64,000 bases of DNA from Psychroflexus salis (GCF_014640175.1 NZ_BMGL01000006.1:124001-188000); one strand, 5' to 3'; shown: positions 41,848 through 50,403, numbered from the stretch's first letter. Made by a program: numbers and translations. Notes: generated by a model from the letters alone, not told the origin.

Positions 41848-41877
41848 TTTGTAGATATGAAATAAAGCTTATTTTTG
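41848..41877 (+). promoter_or_regulatory. Promoter of the tRNA-Glu/rpsT cluster
   Basis: TTTG (41848-41851), an 18-nt spacer and TATTTTTG (41870-41877) match the Bacteroidota consensus almost perfectly. The first tRNA starts 16 nt further. Confidence 0.85.
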
Positions 41878-41892
41878 CATCCGCAAATTAAT

Positions 41893-41964
41893 GGTCCGTT
41901 CGTCTAGTGGTTAGGACGCCAGGTTTTCATCCTGGTAACAGGGGTTCGATTCCCCTACGGACTA
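41893..41964 (+). tRNA. tRNA-Glu (anticodon TTC), copy 1
   Basis: The 72-nt sequence folds into a cloverleaf. The acceptor stem is GGTCCGT with ACGGACT (terminal G-T wobble), the anticodon stem CCAGG/CCTGG encloses the loop TTTTCAT with anticodon TTC, and the T-arm is AGGGGTTCGATTCCCCT. It reads GAA/GAG codons. CCA is not encoded. It is identical to copy 2. Confidence 0.97.
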
Positions 41965-41983
41965 CAATAAATAAACGGTAACT

Positions 41984-42055
41984 GGTCCGTTCGTCTAGTG
42001 GTTAGGACGCCAGGTTTTCATCCTGGTAACAGGGGTTCGATTCCCCTACGGACTA
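41984..42055 (+). tRNA. tRNA-Glu (anticodon TTC), copy 2
   Basis: An identical 72-nt copy of the preceding tRNA, 91 nt further, separated by a 19-nt spacer. Probably one precursor transcript that continues into rpsT, whose ATG is 16 nt behind. Confidence 0.97.
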
Positions 42056-42071
42056 CAATAAATCAAATAAA

Positions 42072-42323
42072 ATGGCAAATCATAAGTCGGCATTAAAAAG
42101 AATAAGAAGTAACGAAGCTAAGCGCTTAAGAAATCGTTATCAGCATAAAACTACTCGTAGTGCTATTAAGAAATTAAAGCAAGCTGAAACTCAAGACGAT
42201 GCTAATAAGCAACTTCCAACAGTTATTTCTATGATTGATAAATTAGCAAAGAAAAATATTATTCATAACAATAAAGCTGCTAATTTAAAATCTCAATTAA
42301 TGAAGCACGTAGCTGCTCTATAA
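42072..42323 (+). CDS. rpsT: 30S ribosomal protein S20
   Basis: This 83-residue, very basic protein has the family start MANHKSALKRIRSNEAKRLRNR and the conserved helical body (TTRSAIKKLKQAE, KNIIHNNKAANLKSQL). S20 binds 16S rRNA in the small subunit. It starts 16 nt after the second tRNA-Glu, and no separate promoter is visible, so it is probably made from the tRNA transcript after processing. A terminator follows. Confidence 0.97.
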   Translation: MANHKSALKRIRSNEAKRLRNRYQHKTTRSAIKKLKQAETQDDANKQLPTVISMIDKLAKKNIIHNNKAANLKSQLMKHVAAL

Positions 42324-42344
42324 TTGATAATCTTATCTACAGCA

Positions 42345-42370
42345 AAAGCTCCAATAATTGGGGCTTTTTT
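42345..42370 (+). terminator. Terminator of rpsT
   Basis: AAAGCTCCAA pairs with TTGGGGCTTT (one G-T pair) around a 3-nt loop, followed by T's, 21 nt after the rpsT stop. The remaining gap to 42630 holds no gene that I can support. Confidence 0.8.
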
Positions 42371-42603
42371 TGTTGATGAAAAGCCATAACATCTTCAACA
42401 AAGACTATTACGTGACTAAATATCCGATTCATTCTCCTTAAATTTGATTTTTAAAAGATAGGGCTTTTAAACAGGCATAGTTTAAAAACTGAATATTAAA
42501 ATCGATATAACTAACAGATTTAAAACTTTATTGAAGGCTAGGATGGTTTTATTTTTAAGGCTTTTTTGCCATTTAGTTAAGCTCAAAAATCCGTTGTTTT
42601 AAG

Positions 42604-42611
42604 TAAGTTTG
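42604..42611 (+). promoter_or_regulatory. -7 box of the MutS2-like gene
   Basis: TAAGTTTG matches TAnnTTTG and lies 19 nt before the ATG at 42631. No -33 TTG at the expected distance was found. Confidence 0.5.
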
Positions 42612-42630
42612 CATCCAACAAAAAAAATGG

Positions 42631-44811
42631 ATGATAGACATTAGTGAAAAAACCTTACAAGATTTAGAGTTTCCTACAATTTGTAAGCAACTAGCTGAAT
42701 TTTGTTTAACTGAAAAAGGAAAAGAAAAAGCGCTGGCTTTGGTGCCTAAAATATCGCATAAACGTTCCTATTTTTCACTTTTACAAACCCAAGAATACAA
42801 ATCTTCTTCCTGGCAAGAAGTTCGTATTCCTAACCATGGATTCGATAAAATTGATAAAGAATTAGATTTATTAGGAATCGAAAATTCGCGTTTAGAACTC
42901 AACAGTTTCAGGAAATTAAAAGAATTATCGATTACAGCTACCACGCTTCAACTTCATTTTGAAAAATATAAAGAAGTTTATCCAATGTTGTATCAAACTT
43001 CTTCGAGTATAGAACACACTTTATTTATTCATCAACGTATTGAAGAAGTTGTGAATCGTTTTGGTGAAATTAAAAATGAAGCATCACCATTACTTCAACA
43101 AATACGTAAAAACTTAAATAGTGTAAAAAGTAAAATCGGAAGCAGTTTTGCTAGTGCTTTAGGCCGCTACAGCAGTTATGGATATTTAGACGATATTCGC
43201 GAAAGCATAGTAGAAAATGTTAGAGTTTTAGCCGTAACTGCCATGCATCGCCGAAAAGTAAAAGGCCGCGTTTTAGGACATTCTAAAACAGGAAGCATTG
43301 TTTACATTCAACCAGAAGAAACACAGCATTATGATACGGAATTCAACAATTTACAATACGAAGAACACGAAGAAATTCAACGTATTTTATTGGCTTTAAC
43401 CGATGCTCTACGTCCTTTTGTAAATGCACTTAACGATTACCAAAAATTTTTAAGTGAGATTGATTTAATTTCTGCTAAAGTAAAATATGCTGAATTATAC
43501 AATGGGATTCTACCTAAGCTAACTAAGGATAAAGAAATTTACTTAAAAGATGCTTTTCACCCATTGTTACTTATCGATAACAACAAAAAAAACACCAAAA
43601 CCTATCCGCAAGATATTCGTTTGGATAAGGACAATCAAATTATTGTAATTTCTGGCCCAAATGCAGGAGGAAAAAGCATCACTTTAAAAACAGTTGGCTT
43701 AGTGCAATTAATGCTGCACACCGGGATGTTAGTTCCGGTACACGAATATTCAAGGCTTACTTTTTTCGATAAAATTTTAACCGATATTGGCGATAATCAA
43801 AGTATTGAAAATCATTTAAGCACCTATAGTTATCGTTTAAAAAACATGCGCAAATTCTTAAAAAAGTGCGATGAAAACACCTTGTTTTTAATCGATGAAT
43901 TCGGCACAGGAACCGACCCTGAATTGGGAGGTGCTTTAGCTGAAACTTTTTTAGAAGTTTTCTACGAAAAACAATCCTTTGGAATTATTACTACTCACTA
44001 CGCTAATTTGAAAATGATGGCGAATGAAAACAAAGAAATCGTAAATGCTAATATGATGTTTGATGCCCATTCGCTAGAACCGATATTTAAATTAAAACTA
44101 GGTGAAGCAGGAAGTTCGTTTACTTTTGAAGTTGCACAAAAAAATGGTATTCCATATAGCCTAATCAACCGTTCCAAAAAGAAAGTGGAACGCGGTAAAA
44201 TTCGATTTGACAAAAGCATTGCTAAATTACAAATGGAACGCTCAAAATTGGCTAAAACCAATAGTGAGCTCCAAAACAAAAAACAAGAAGCTGCAGAAGA
44301 ACAAGAAAAGTTTGACGAAATTAATGCAAGAATTCAAGATAAATTAGAAAAGTATCAAGAATTGTACGATTCCAATCAACGAATGATTAATTTAGGAGAG
44401 AAAATTAATAGCATAGGCGAAAAGTATTTCAACTCTAAAAACAAAAAACAACTCATTAGCGACTTTTTAAAGGTAATTGAAAAGGAAAATTCTAAACGTA
44501 TAAAAGAAACCAAAAAAGAACAACAGCGTAAAAAACGAGAAGAGCATCGTGTAAAACAAGAGCTTTCAAAAAAAGTTGAAAAAATTAGAGAAAAAAAGAA
44601 AGTTGAAAAAGAAAAGAAAGCCGAAAAAGAAAAACTACAAGAACAAAAGCCAAAAGTAAAATTGAAACTAAACGATAGTGTGCGAATGGTAGATGGAAAA
44701 GCTGTAGGCACCATCAATAAATTTGAAAAAAATAAAGTAGTTGTAAATTACGGGGCATTTACAACCAGCGTTTCAGAAGAACAATTAGAGTTGGTAAAAC
44801 GAGCAAAATAA
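42631..44811 (+). CDS. MutS2-like DNA mismatch/recombination ATPase without Smr domain
   Basis: This 726-residue protein has the MutS core (residues about 1-330) and ATPase domain with Walker A GPNAGGKSITLK, Walker B LFLIDEFGTGTDPELGGALAE and TTHYANLK. A long Lys/Glu-rich coiled-coil linker (about 510-665, KKVEKEKKAEKEK) follows, and a small beta domain ends the protein at GAFTTSVSEEQLELVKRAK. MutS2 normally carries a C-terminal Smr endonuclease domain; none is visible, as often in flavobacteria. It may suppress recombination or act on ribosomes; the nuclease role is doubtful. It overlaps the DCC gene by TAATG. Confidence 0.9.
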   Translation: MIDISEKTLQDLEFPTICKQLAEFCLTEKGKEKALALVPKISHKRSYFSLLQTQEYKSSSWQEVRIPNHGFDKIDKELDLLGIENSRLELNSFRKLKELSITATTLQLHFEKYKEVYPMLYQTSSSIEHTLFIHQRIEEVVNRFGEIKNEASPLLQQIRKNLNSVKSKIGSSFASALGRYSSYGYLDDIRESIVENVRVLAVTAMHRRKVKGRVLGHSKTGSIVYIQPEETQHYDTEFNNLQYEEHEEIQRILLALTDALRPFVNALNDYQKFLSEIDLISAKVKYAELYNGILPKLTKDKEIYLKDAFHPLLLIDNNKKNTKTYPQDIRLDKDNQIIVISGPNAGGKSITLKTVGLVQLMLHTGMLVPVHEYSRLTFFDKILTDIGDNQSIENHLSTYSYRLKNMRKFLKKCDENTLFLIDEFGTGTDPELGGALAETFLEVFYEKQSFGIITTHYANLKMMANENKEIVNANMMFDAHSLEPIFKLKLGEAGSSFTFEVAQKNGIPYSLINRSKKKVERGKIRFDKSIAKLQMERSKLAKTNSELQNKKQEAAEEQEKFDEINARIQDKLEKYQELYDSNQRMINLGEKINSIGEKYFNSKNKKQLISDFLKVIEKENSKRIKETKKEQQRKKREEHRVKQELSKKVEKIREKKKVEKEKKAEKEKLQEQKPKVKLKLNDSVRMVDGKAVGTINKFEKNKVVVNYGAFTTSVSEEQLELVKRAK

Positions 44812-45239
44812 TGAACGACGAAAAAAAATTACCTGAAGGAAAAATGCTCATCTTATTTGATGGTGTTTGCCATTTTTGCAACGATTCCATTCGATTTATT
44901 ATGAAAAGAGACCAACATAATTTGTTTTATTTTGCTTCCTTACAAAGCCAATTAGGACAAAAAATGACTAAAGAACGTGGTATAGATACAGAAAAGGTAG
45001 ATTCTATAATTTTAATTGACCCAGGGAATGCCTATTACATCAAATCTACTGCAGCTCTGGAAATTACTAAAAAACTTACAGGCTTATGGCCTATACTAAG
45101 TGTTTTTCTGTATTTACCTGAAGGATTTAGAAATTGGTTTTACGATTTTGTAGCTAAAAACCGCTACGATTGGTTTGGAAAAATGGATGCTTGCCCCATG
45201 CCAAGCCCAGAAGAGCAGGATCGATTTTTAGATACCTAA
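44811..45239 (+). CDS. DCC family thiol-disulfide oxidoreductase-like protein
   Basis: This 142-residue protein has the family signature FDGVCHFCNDSIRFIMKRD, with the DxxCxxC motif (Asp17, Cys20, Cys23). It has a thioredoxin-like fold, and its members are found in diverse bacteria. The substrate is unknown. Its start overlaps the MutS2 stop codon by one base (TAATG), which implies translational coupling. Confidence 0.88.
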   Translation: MNDEKKLPEGKMLILFDGVCHFCNDSIRFIMKRDQHNLFYFASLQSQLGQKMTKERGIDTEKVDSIILIDPGNAYYIKSTAALEITKKLTGLWPILSVFLYLPEGFRNWFYDFVAKNRYDWFGKMDACPMPSPEEQDRFLDT

Positions 45240-45271
45240 GATTTCGCCGCTCTTACAAACTGAAAGAAACC

Positions 45272-45289
45272 TATCTTTGCAAAAAATTG
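45272..45289 (+). promoter_or_regulatory. -7 box next to TTG start of truA
   Basis: TATCTTTG (45272-45279) matches TAnnTTTG. The TTG start (45287) lies 7 nt further, so the mRNA may be leaderless. A second in-frame TTG occurs at 45293. Confidence 0.55.
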
Positions 45290-46048
45290 AATTTGAAATA
45301 TTTTATTCAACTTTCTTATTTTGGTAAAAACTACTGTGGATGGCAAATTCAACCAGACCAAGCTAGCATACAAGAAACATTAAACGAAAAAATTAATGTA
45401 GCGCTTCAAGAAAAAGTTGAATTGGTGGGTTCAGGAAGAACCGATACTGGCGTTCATGCTAAAAATTACATTGCTCATTTTACTTGTACAACATCAATAG
45501 GAAACATGCAGCAATTTATTTTTAAACTCAACACTTTACTCCCAAAAGATATTGCAATTCATAATTGCTGGCCAGTTTCAGAAGATGCCCATGCTCGATT
45601 TTCGGCCATTAGTCGAAGCTATTCATATTGGCTAACTCAAGAAAAAAATCCATTTTTAATCGACCAAGCTTATTACGTAAAACGAAAAGTAGATATAAAA
45701 TTAATGAATCTAGCTGCTAAAGAACTTAAAAATTACCGTAACTTTAAGGCTTTTAGCAAGGTAAAAACACAAGTTTATACCTATAATTGTGAGATTTACT
45801 ACGCAAATTGGAAAGAGCTAGACAATGGGGTTTTAGAATTCAATATTTCTGCAAATCGATTTTTAAGAAATATGGTTCGTGCCATTGTTGGAACTTTAAT
45901 TGATGTGGGGTTAAAAAAAATAAGTATTTCAGATTTTAAAAAAATAATCGAAAGTAAAGAACGTGCTAAGGCTGGAAAATCGGTTCCAGCTAAAGCTCTG
46001 TGCTTAAATTACATACAATATCCAAAAGAATTAATGCCGCATGAGTAA
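45287..46048 (+). CDS. truA: tRNA pseudouridine synthase A
   Basis: TruA makes pseudouridine at positions 38-40 of many tRNAs. The longest frame starts inside the DCC gene at ATG 45170, but those residues are not TruA-like. The family start is reached at TTG 45287 (MNLKYFIQLSYFGKNYCGWQ) or TTG 45293 (MKYFIQLS). The resulting 253-residue enzyme has the catalytic Asp in GSGRTDTGVHA and a C-terminal NRFLRNMVRAIVG motif. The TTG start and the adjoining -7 box fit a nearly leaderless mRNA. It overlaps the ABC gene by 8 nt. Confidence 0.95.
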   Translation: MNLKYFIQLSYFGKNYCGWQIQPDQASIQETLNEKINVALQEKVELVGSGRTDTGVHAKNYIAHFTCTTSIGNMQQFIFKLNTLLPKDIAIHNCWPVSEDAHARFSAISRSYSYWLTQEKNPFLIDQAYYVKRKVDIKLMNLAAKELKNYRNFKAFSKVKTQVYTYNCEIYYANWKELDNGVLEFNISANRFLRNMVRAIVGTLIDVGLKKISISDFKKIIESKERAKAGKSVPAKALCLNYIQYPKELMPHE

Positions 46049-47813
46049 AACAAAAACAGGAAATGCGTTTGACTTTAATTTGTTTAAACGTCTTTTACAT
46101 TCTACAAAACCTTATAAGCTTACCTTTGTTTATGTAGTTTTTGCAGCTATTGCATTAAGCATTGTAGGTTTGGTTCGTCCTTACTTATTAAAACTGATTA
46201 TCGATGATGCCATTACGGCAAAAGATTATGGATTTTTAATAGAATTACTCTCTTGGACTTTAGCTGCTTTAGTCGCTGAAGTTGTATTTCAACTTAGTTT
46301 TATTTACTACGCCAATTGGTTAGGACAAGAAGTAATTCGAGATATTCGGGTACAACTTTTTAAGAAAATTCTCAACTTCAAAAAAAAATATTTCGACACT
46401 TCTTCCATTGGAAGATTGGTAACGCGTGCCGTTGGAGATATTGAGACCATTGCTAGTATTTTTAGCCAAGGCTTATTTATGATTATGAGCGATATTTTAA
46501 AAATGGGTGCTATTCTTGGTTTTCTATTTTATCAGTCTTGGGAATTAACCCTAATTGTATTAGCACTTTTTCCATTAATCATCATTGCAACTCGAATTTT
46601 TCAACGTAAAATGAAAGGCGCTTTCGAGATTGTGCGTAATCAAGTTGCTAATCTCAATTCGTTTGTACAAGAGCGAATAACAGGAATGAAAATCGTTCAG
46701 ATTTTTAACAGAGAAGACAAAGAATTTAAAGATTTTAAACAAATAAACGAAGAGCATAAAAAAGGTTGGATTAAAACCGTTTGGTATAATTCAATTTATT
46801 TTGCTTTTGTAGAAATGGTAACTTCGATAGCTATTGGTTTACTGGTTTGGTATGGCGGAATGCGGATTATTGGCAACGAAGCTTTAAGTATTGGTTTGGT
46901 GGTTATGTTTATAGAATACACACAACAATTGTTTAGACCGCTTCGACAAATTGCCGACAAATTTAATTCATTACAAATGGGAATGGTTGCTGCCAATCGT
47001 GTTTTTGGAATTTTAGATACCGATTCCTTTATTAAAAATGAAGGAAAGTTGATAGCCAACAATGTTAAAGGACAACTCCGTTTTGAAAATGTGGTTTTTG
47101 GTTACAACACTAATGAAGATGTAATTAAAGGAATAAATTTAAAAGTAAATGCAGGCGAAACGATTGCTATTGTTGGCGCAACTGGCGCTGGAAAAAGCAC
47201 TATCATTAATCTACTTTCTCGTTTTTATGAAATAAATTCTGGTAGAATTACACTTGATGGCACTGATATTAAAGATTATGAATTGGCATCTTTACGAAAA
47301 GAAATTTCGGTAGTACTACAAGATGTATTTTTATTTGCAGATAGTATTTTGAATAATATTACGCTTCAAAAAAAAGAAATTACAAGAGAAGAAGTAATGC
47401 TAGCTGCCGAAGAAATTGGGGTGGCCGAATTTATTGAAACCTTACCAGGTGGATTCGATTACAATGTAAAAGAACGCGGTGCTATGCTATCTTCAGGTCA
47501 ACGCCAACTAATTGCTTTTTTAAGAGCTTATGTTAATAAACCCAGTATTTTGGTTTTAGATGAGGCTACATCGTCTATCGATTCGTATTCTGAACAATTA
47601 ATTCAAAATGCAACAGACAAAATTACCAAAGGAAGAACTTCGATTGTTATTGCTCACCGATTAGCAACTATTAAAAATGCCGACAAAATTGTAGTAATGG
47701 ATGCTGGAAAAATTGTTGAATTAGGAACCCATGATGAGTTGCTAAAAAACGTTAACGGAAACTATAAAAATCTTTACGAAGCTCAATTTAAAGATAAGGA
47801 ATTAGCTAATTAG
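46041..47813 (+). CDS. ABC transporter, fused permease and ATPase (MsbA-like)
   Basis: This 590-residue protein has a six-helix transmembrane domain (about residues 20-320) and a nucleotide-binding domain (about 340-580). Walker A is GATGAGKST, the signature LSSGQRQ and Walker B ILVLDEATSSID. It is a type I exporter half-transporter. The best guess is MsbA-like lipid or lipopolysaccharide flipping, but drug or peptide export cannot be excluded. It overlaps truA by 8 nt. Confidence 0.92.
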   Translation: MSKTKTGNAFDFNLFKRLLHSTKPYKLTFVYVVFAAIALSIVGLVRPYLLKLIIDDAITAKDYGFLIELLSWTLAALVAEVVFQLSFIYYANWLGQEVIRDIRVQLFKKILNFKKKYFDTSSIGRLVTRAVGDIETIASIFSQGLFMIMSDILKMGAILGFLFYQSWELTLIVLALFPLIIIATRIFQRKMKGAFEIVRNQVANLNSFVQERITGMKIVQIFNREDKEFKDFKQINEEHKKGWIKTVWYNSIYFAFVEMVTSIAIGLLVWYGGMRIIGNEALSIGLVVMFIEYTQQLFRPLRQIADKFNSLQMGMVAANRVFGILDTDSFIKNEGKLIANNVKGQLRFENVVFGYNTNEDVIKGINLKVNAGETIAIVGATGAGKSTIINLLSRFYEINSGRITLDGTDIKDYELASLRKEISVVLQDVFLFADSILNNITLQKKEITREEVMLAAEEIGVAEFIETLPGGFDYNVKERGAMLSSGQRQLIAFLRAYVNKPSILVLDEATSSIDSYSEQLIQNATDKITKGRTSIVIAHRLATIKNADKIVVMDAGKIVELGTHDELLKNVNGNYKNLYEAQFKDKELAN

Positions 47814-47826
47814 AAAGTATTTTTCT

Positions 47827-47991
47827 TTAGCTTTTTTTTGCGCTTAGTTGTTGTTCAAGCAATTCAATTTTTGTTTCAAGTTGTTTAATTTCTTCTGCTT
47901 GTTTTTCTAATCCTTTTTTAGAATTAAAGAAAATCATTAGCGCTATTAATGCACTAAAAACAAAACCAAATAAGTAGAATTTACATTTCAT
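47827..47991 (-). CDS. Small membrane/coiled-coil protein, translationally coupled
   Basis: This 54-residue reading frame begins at ATG 47991, which overlaps the stop of the upstream MBL gene by one base (TAATG). It encodes a transmembrane helix (about residues 5-22, FYLFGFVFSALIALMIFF) followed by a charged heptad stretch (EKQAEEIKQLETKIELLEQQL). This layout of helix plus coiled coil is plausible for a real protein and would be missed by length cut-offs. No homology is known to me. Confidence 0.6.
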   Translation of the reverse strand: MKCKFYLFGFVFSALIALMIFFNSKKGLEKQAEEIKQLETKIELLEQQLSAKKS

Positions 47992-48752
47992 TATACTTCA
48001 AGACTTAAGTTATCGTAGGCTAAAAAAAAGTTTTCTGGTAGTTCTTTTTGTACTTCATCATGAAAACCCATATGATGACTAATATGTGTAAAATAAGTTT
48101 GCTTAGCTCCTATTTTTTGTGAAACTTCAATAGCTTGGTTTAAATTTAAATGCGAACGATGCTCTTCTTTTCGAAGCGCATTTAATACTAAAATTTTAAC
48201 TCCTTTTAATTTTGCAATTTCTGCTTCAGGAATTATTTTAGCATCAGTTACATAAGCAAAATCACCAAATCGGAATCCGTATACTTGTAATTTAGGATGA
48301 TATACATTTACAGGTACTACCTTTTTATTACCAAGCTTAAACACTTCGTCTGTTAAAATGTTCTCATCTAAAGTTGGTGCTCCTGGATACTTGTTTTCAA
48401 TTTCAAAAATATATTCAAATCGTTTTTTTAATTCCTTTAAAACACGCTTGTGAGCAAAAACCGAAATATCACCTTGCCGAAAATAAAATGGTCTCACATC
48501 GTCTAAACCAACCACGTGGTCGTTATGTTCGTGTGTAAATAAAATACCATCTATCTTTTTTACATTATTGGCAATCATTTGTTGTCTAAAATCGGGACCA
48601 CAATCAATTACATATACAAAATTTTCCCACTCTAGCAATAAAGACACACGTAGCCTTTTGTCCTTAGGATTAGTACTCAAACAAACGGGGTGGTCACTTC
48701 CAATAATGGGAATACCTTGCGATGTTCCAGTACCTAAAAATGTTATTTTCAA
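47991..48752 (-). CDS. MBL-fold metal-dependent hydrolase (PhnP/RNase Z-like)
   Basis: The start is a TTG at 48752 giving MKITFLGTGTSQGIP, the exact family beginning; no ATG fits. The 253-residue protein has the metal motif FTHEHNDHVVGLDD (HxHxDH), a further His in VYHPKLQV and THISHHMGF. The arrangement resembles PhnP-like phosphodiesterases, which cleave cyclic ribose phosphates, and the sequence contains CGPDFRQQM. The substrate is uncertain. A TACTTTTG -7 box (48776-48769, reverse strand) lies 16 nt before the TTG. Confidence 0.9.
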   Translation of the reverse strand: MKITFLGTGTSQGIPIIGSDHPVCLSTNPKDKRLRVSLLLEWENFVYVIDCGPDFRQQMIANNVKKIDGILFTHEHNDHVVGLDDVRPFYFRQGDISVFAHKRVLKELKKRFEYIFEIENKYPGAPTLDENILTDEVFKLGNKKVVPVNVYHPKLQVYGFRFGDFAYVTDAKIIPEAEIAKLKGVKILVLNALRKEEHRSHLNLNQAIEVSQKIGAKQTYFTHISHHMGFHDEVQKELPENFFLAYDNLSLEV

Positions 48753-48768
48753 ATCCTTAGTTTTAACA

Positions 48769-48776
48769 CAAAAGTA
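48769..48776 (-). promoter_or_regulatory. -7 box of the TTG-started MBL gene
   Basis: Reverse-strand TACTTTTG matches TAnnTTTG and ends 16 nt before the TTG start, so the leader is about 10 nt. Confidence 0.45.
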
Positions 48777-48809
48777 GTTAATATAATTTCATTTAAAAAG
48801 CTTATTCCC

Positions 48810-48817
48810 TACCTTTG
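48810..48817 (+). promoter_or_regulatory. -7 box of the conserved orphan gene
   Basis: TACCTTTG matches TAnnTTTG, 46 nt before the ATG at 48864. No clear -33 element. Confidence 0.45.
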
Positions 48818-48863
48818 TAGTAAACACTAGTTAAATAATATTAACTTATAAATACGGAGTTTC

Positions 48864-50333
48864 ATGCCTATAAAAATAATGGGAGATCAGGATTTTGAAA
48901 GAGTACCTTCAATAAAAAACAAATCGCTGCGCATAAACTTAAACAAGAACATTTATGGAACCTTTGCAGAGATTGGTGCAGGCCAGGAAACCGTAAGAAA
49001 TTTCTTTAGAGCTGGTGGTTCTTCTGGAACAATTGCAAAAACCATGAGTGCATACGATAAAGATTTTAGTGATGCAATTTATGGAGTTGAAGACGATAAG
49101 CGGTATGTTACCGAAAGTCGACTTCATAAAATGTTAGATCATGAAACGAACTTAATAGAAGACAGAATTGTACGTGAAAAACATCCCAACAAATTGTTTT
49201 TTACTTACGCCAATACAGTAGCAACTATCGATTTTGCAAAACGCTACAAAGGCCACGGATGGGTTGGCATTAAATATCAATTAAAGCCAGATGCTGAATA
49301 CAACAAAATTGTCCTGCACATTCGTTTTAAAGAAAACGACGCTAGATTACAACAAAATACATTAGGTATTTTAGGTACAAATTTAATTTATGGTGCATTT
49401 TATGCTTATAATGATGCTAAACAAATTTTATTAAATTTATACGACCACATTGATAAAGACCAAATTGAAATTGATACCATTAACTTTTCAGGTCCCGCTT
49501 TTAAAGATGTAGACAATAGGCTTATGAGTTTGCAATTGGTAAAAAATGGCATGACTGATGCCGTTATGTTCGATTCGAATGCAAACAACGTTTTACCTGC
49601 AAAAGTTTTATACAAAAAAAATATTTTAGCATTGCGGGGAAGTTTTAGACCCGTAACTAAGGTAAATGAAGATATTTACGAGAAATCAATTGCTTTATTT
49701 GCTAAAGAACGAAAAGTTAAAAAAGAAAATATTGAAGTTGTTTTTGAAATTACCTTATCTAATCTACGCTCAGAAGGCGAAATTAATGAAGAAGATTTTA
49801 TGGACAGAGCTAAATTACTCTGTTCTTTAGGCCATACGGTAATGATTTCAAATTTTCAAGAATATTACAAATTGGTAGAATATTTTTCAAACTATACCAA
49901 AGAACGAATGGGATTGGCCATGGGCGTTAATAACCTCATCGATATTTTTGATGAGAAATACTACCGACACTTAAGCGGTGGAATTTTAGAAGCTTTTGGT
50001 AAATTGTTTTTCAAAGATTTAAGGGTTTATTTATATCCTTACAAGAGTCCTAGCACTGGAAAAGTTATTACTTCAGATAACTTAAAAGTGCACCCACGTA
50101 TGAAGGAATTGTACAAATTCTTCAAAATTAATGGTCGAGTAGTTGATATTGAAGATTTTGATCCAGATGTGCTTGGTATTTTTTCTAGACAAGTTTTAGC
50201 CATGATAGCTAATGAAGATGAAGGCTGGGAAGAAATGCTTCCAGAAAAAACGGTTGCAATGATTAAGAGTCAAGGTTTATTTAAAAGAGAATACCAACGT
50301 CCAGAAAAAATTGGTTTTCAATTAGACCATTAA
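48864..50333 (+). CDS. Conserved protein of unknown function, 489 residues
   Basis: The sequence starts MPIKIMGDQDFERVPSIKNKSLRINLNKNIYGTF and has a long mixed alpha/beta body without transmembrane helices or signal peptide. It contains GAGQETVRNFFRAGGSSGTIAKTMSAYDKDFSDAIYG, and GRVVDIEDFDPDVLGIFSRQVLAMIANEDEGWEEMLPEK near the C-terminus. I recognise it as a family that is well conserved in flavobacteria, but no assured domain or function can be named; some database labels (adenylyltransferase, TonB-related) appear unsupported by the sequence. It is probably cytosolic and monocistronic, with a terminator behind. Confidence 0.75.
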   Translation: MPIKIMGDQDFERVPSIKNKSLRINLNKNIYGTFAEIGAGQETVRNFFRAGGSSGTIAKTMSAYDKDFSDAIYGVEDDKRYVTESRLHKMLDHETNLIEDRIVREKHPNKLFFTYANTVATIDFAKRYKGHGWVGIKYQLKPDAEYNKIVLHIRFKENDARLQQNTLGILGTNLIYGAFYAYNDAKQILLNLYDHIDKDQIEIDTINFSGPAFKDVDNRLMSLQLVKNGMTDAVMFDSNANNVLPAKVLYKKNILALRGSFRPVTKVNEDIYEKSIALFAKERKVKKENIEVVFEITLSNLRSEGEINEEDFMDRAKLLCSLGHTVMISNFQEYYKLVEYFSNYTKERMGLAMGVNNLIDIFDEKYYRHLSGGILEAFGKLFFKDLRVYLYPYKSPSTGKVITSDNLKVHPRMKELYKFFKINGRVVDIEDFDPDVLGIFSRQVLAMIANEDEGWEEMLPEKTVAMIKSQGLFKREYQRPEKIGFQLDH

Positions 50334-50351
50334 AAATAGAAAAAATTATTA

Positions 50352-50384
50352 AAAAACTCAGGCTTTGAAGCACTGAGTTTTTTT
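50352..50384 (+). terminator. Terminator of the conserved orphan gene
   Basis: AAAACTCAG pairs with CTGAGTTTT around an 11-nt apical region, with a T-run, about 20 nt after the stop at 50333. Confidence 0.8.
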
Positions 50385-50403
50385 GTTATTAAGAACTAAA
50401 TAA

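Noticed and set aside
41893-42055. Tandem tRNA-Glu as assembly artefact or mobile-element attachment site
   Set aside because: Both copies are complete and separated by a different-sized flanking context; no integrase or partial tRNA repeat is nearby.
45170-45286. N-terminal extension of truA starting at ATG 45170
   Set aside because: It overlaps the DCC gene out of frame and encodes residues unlike any TruA N-terminus.
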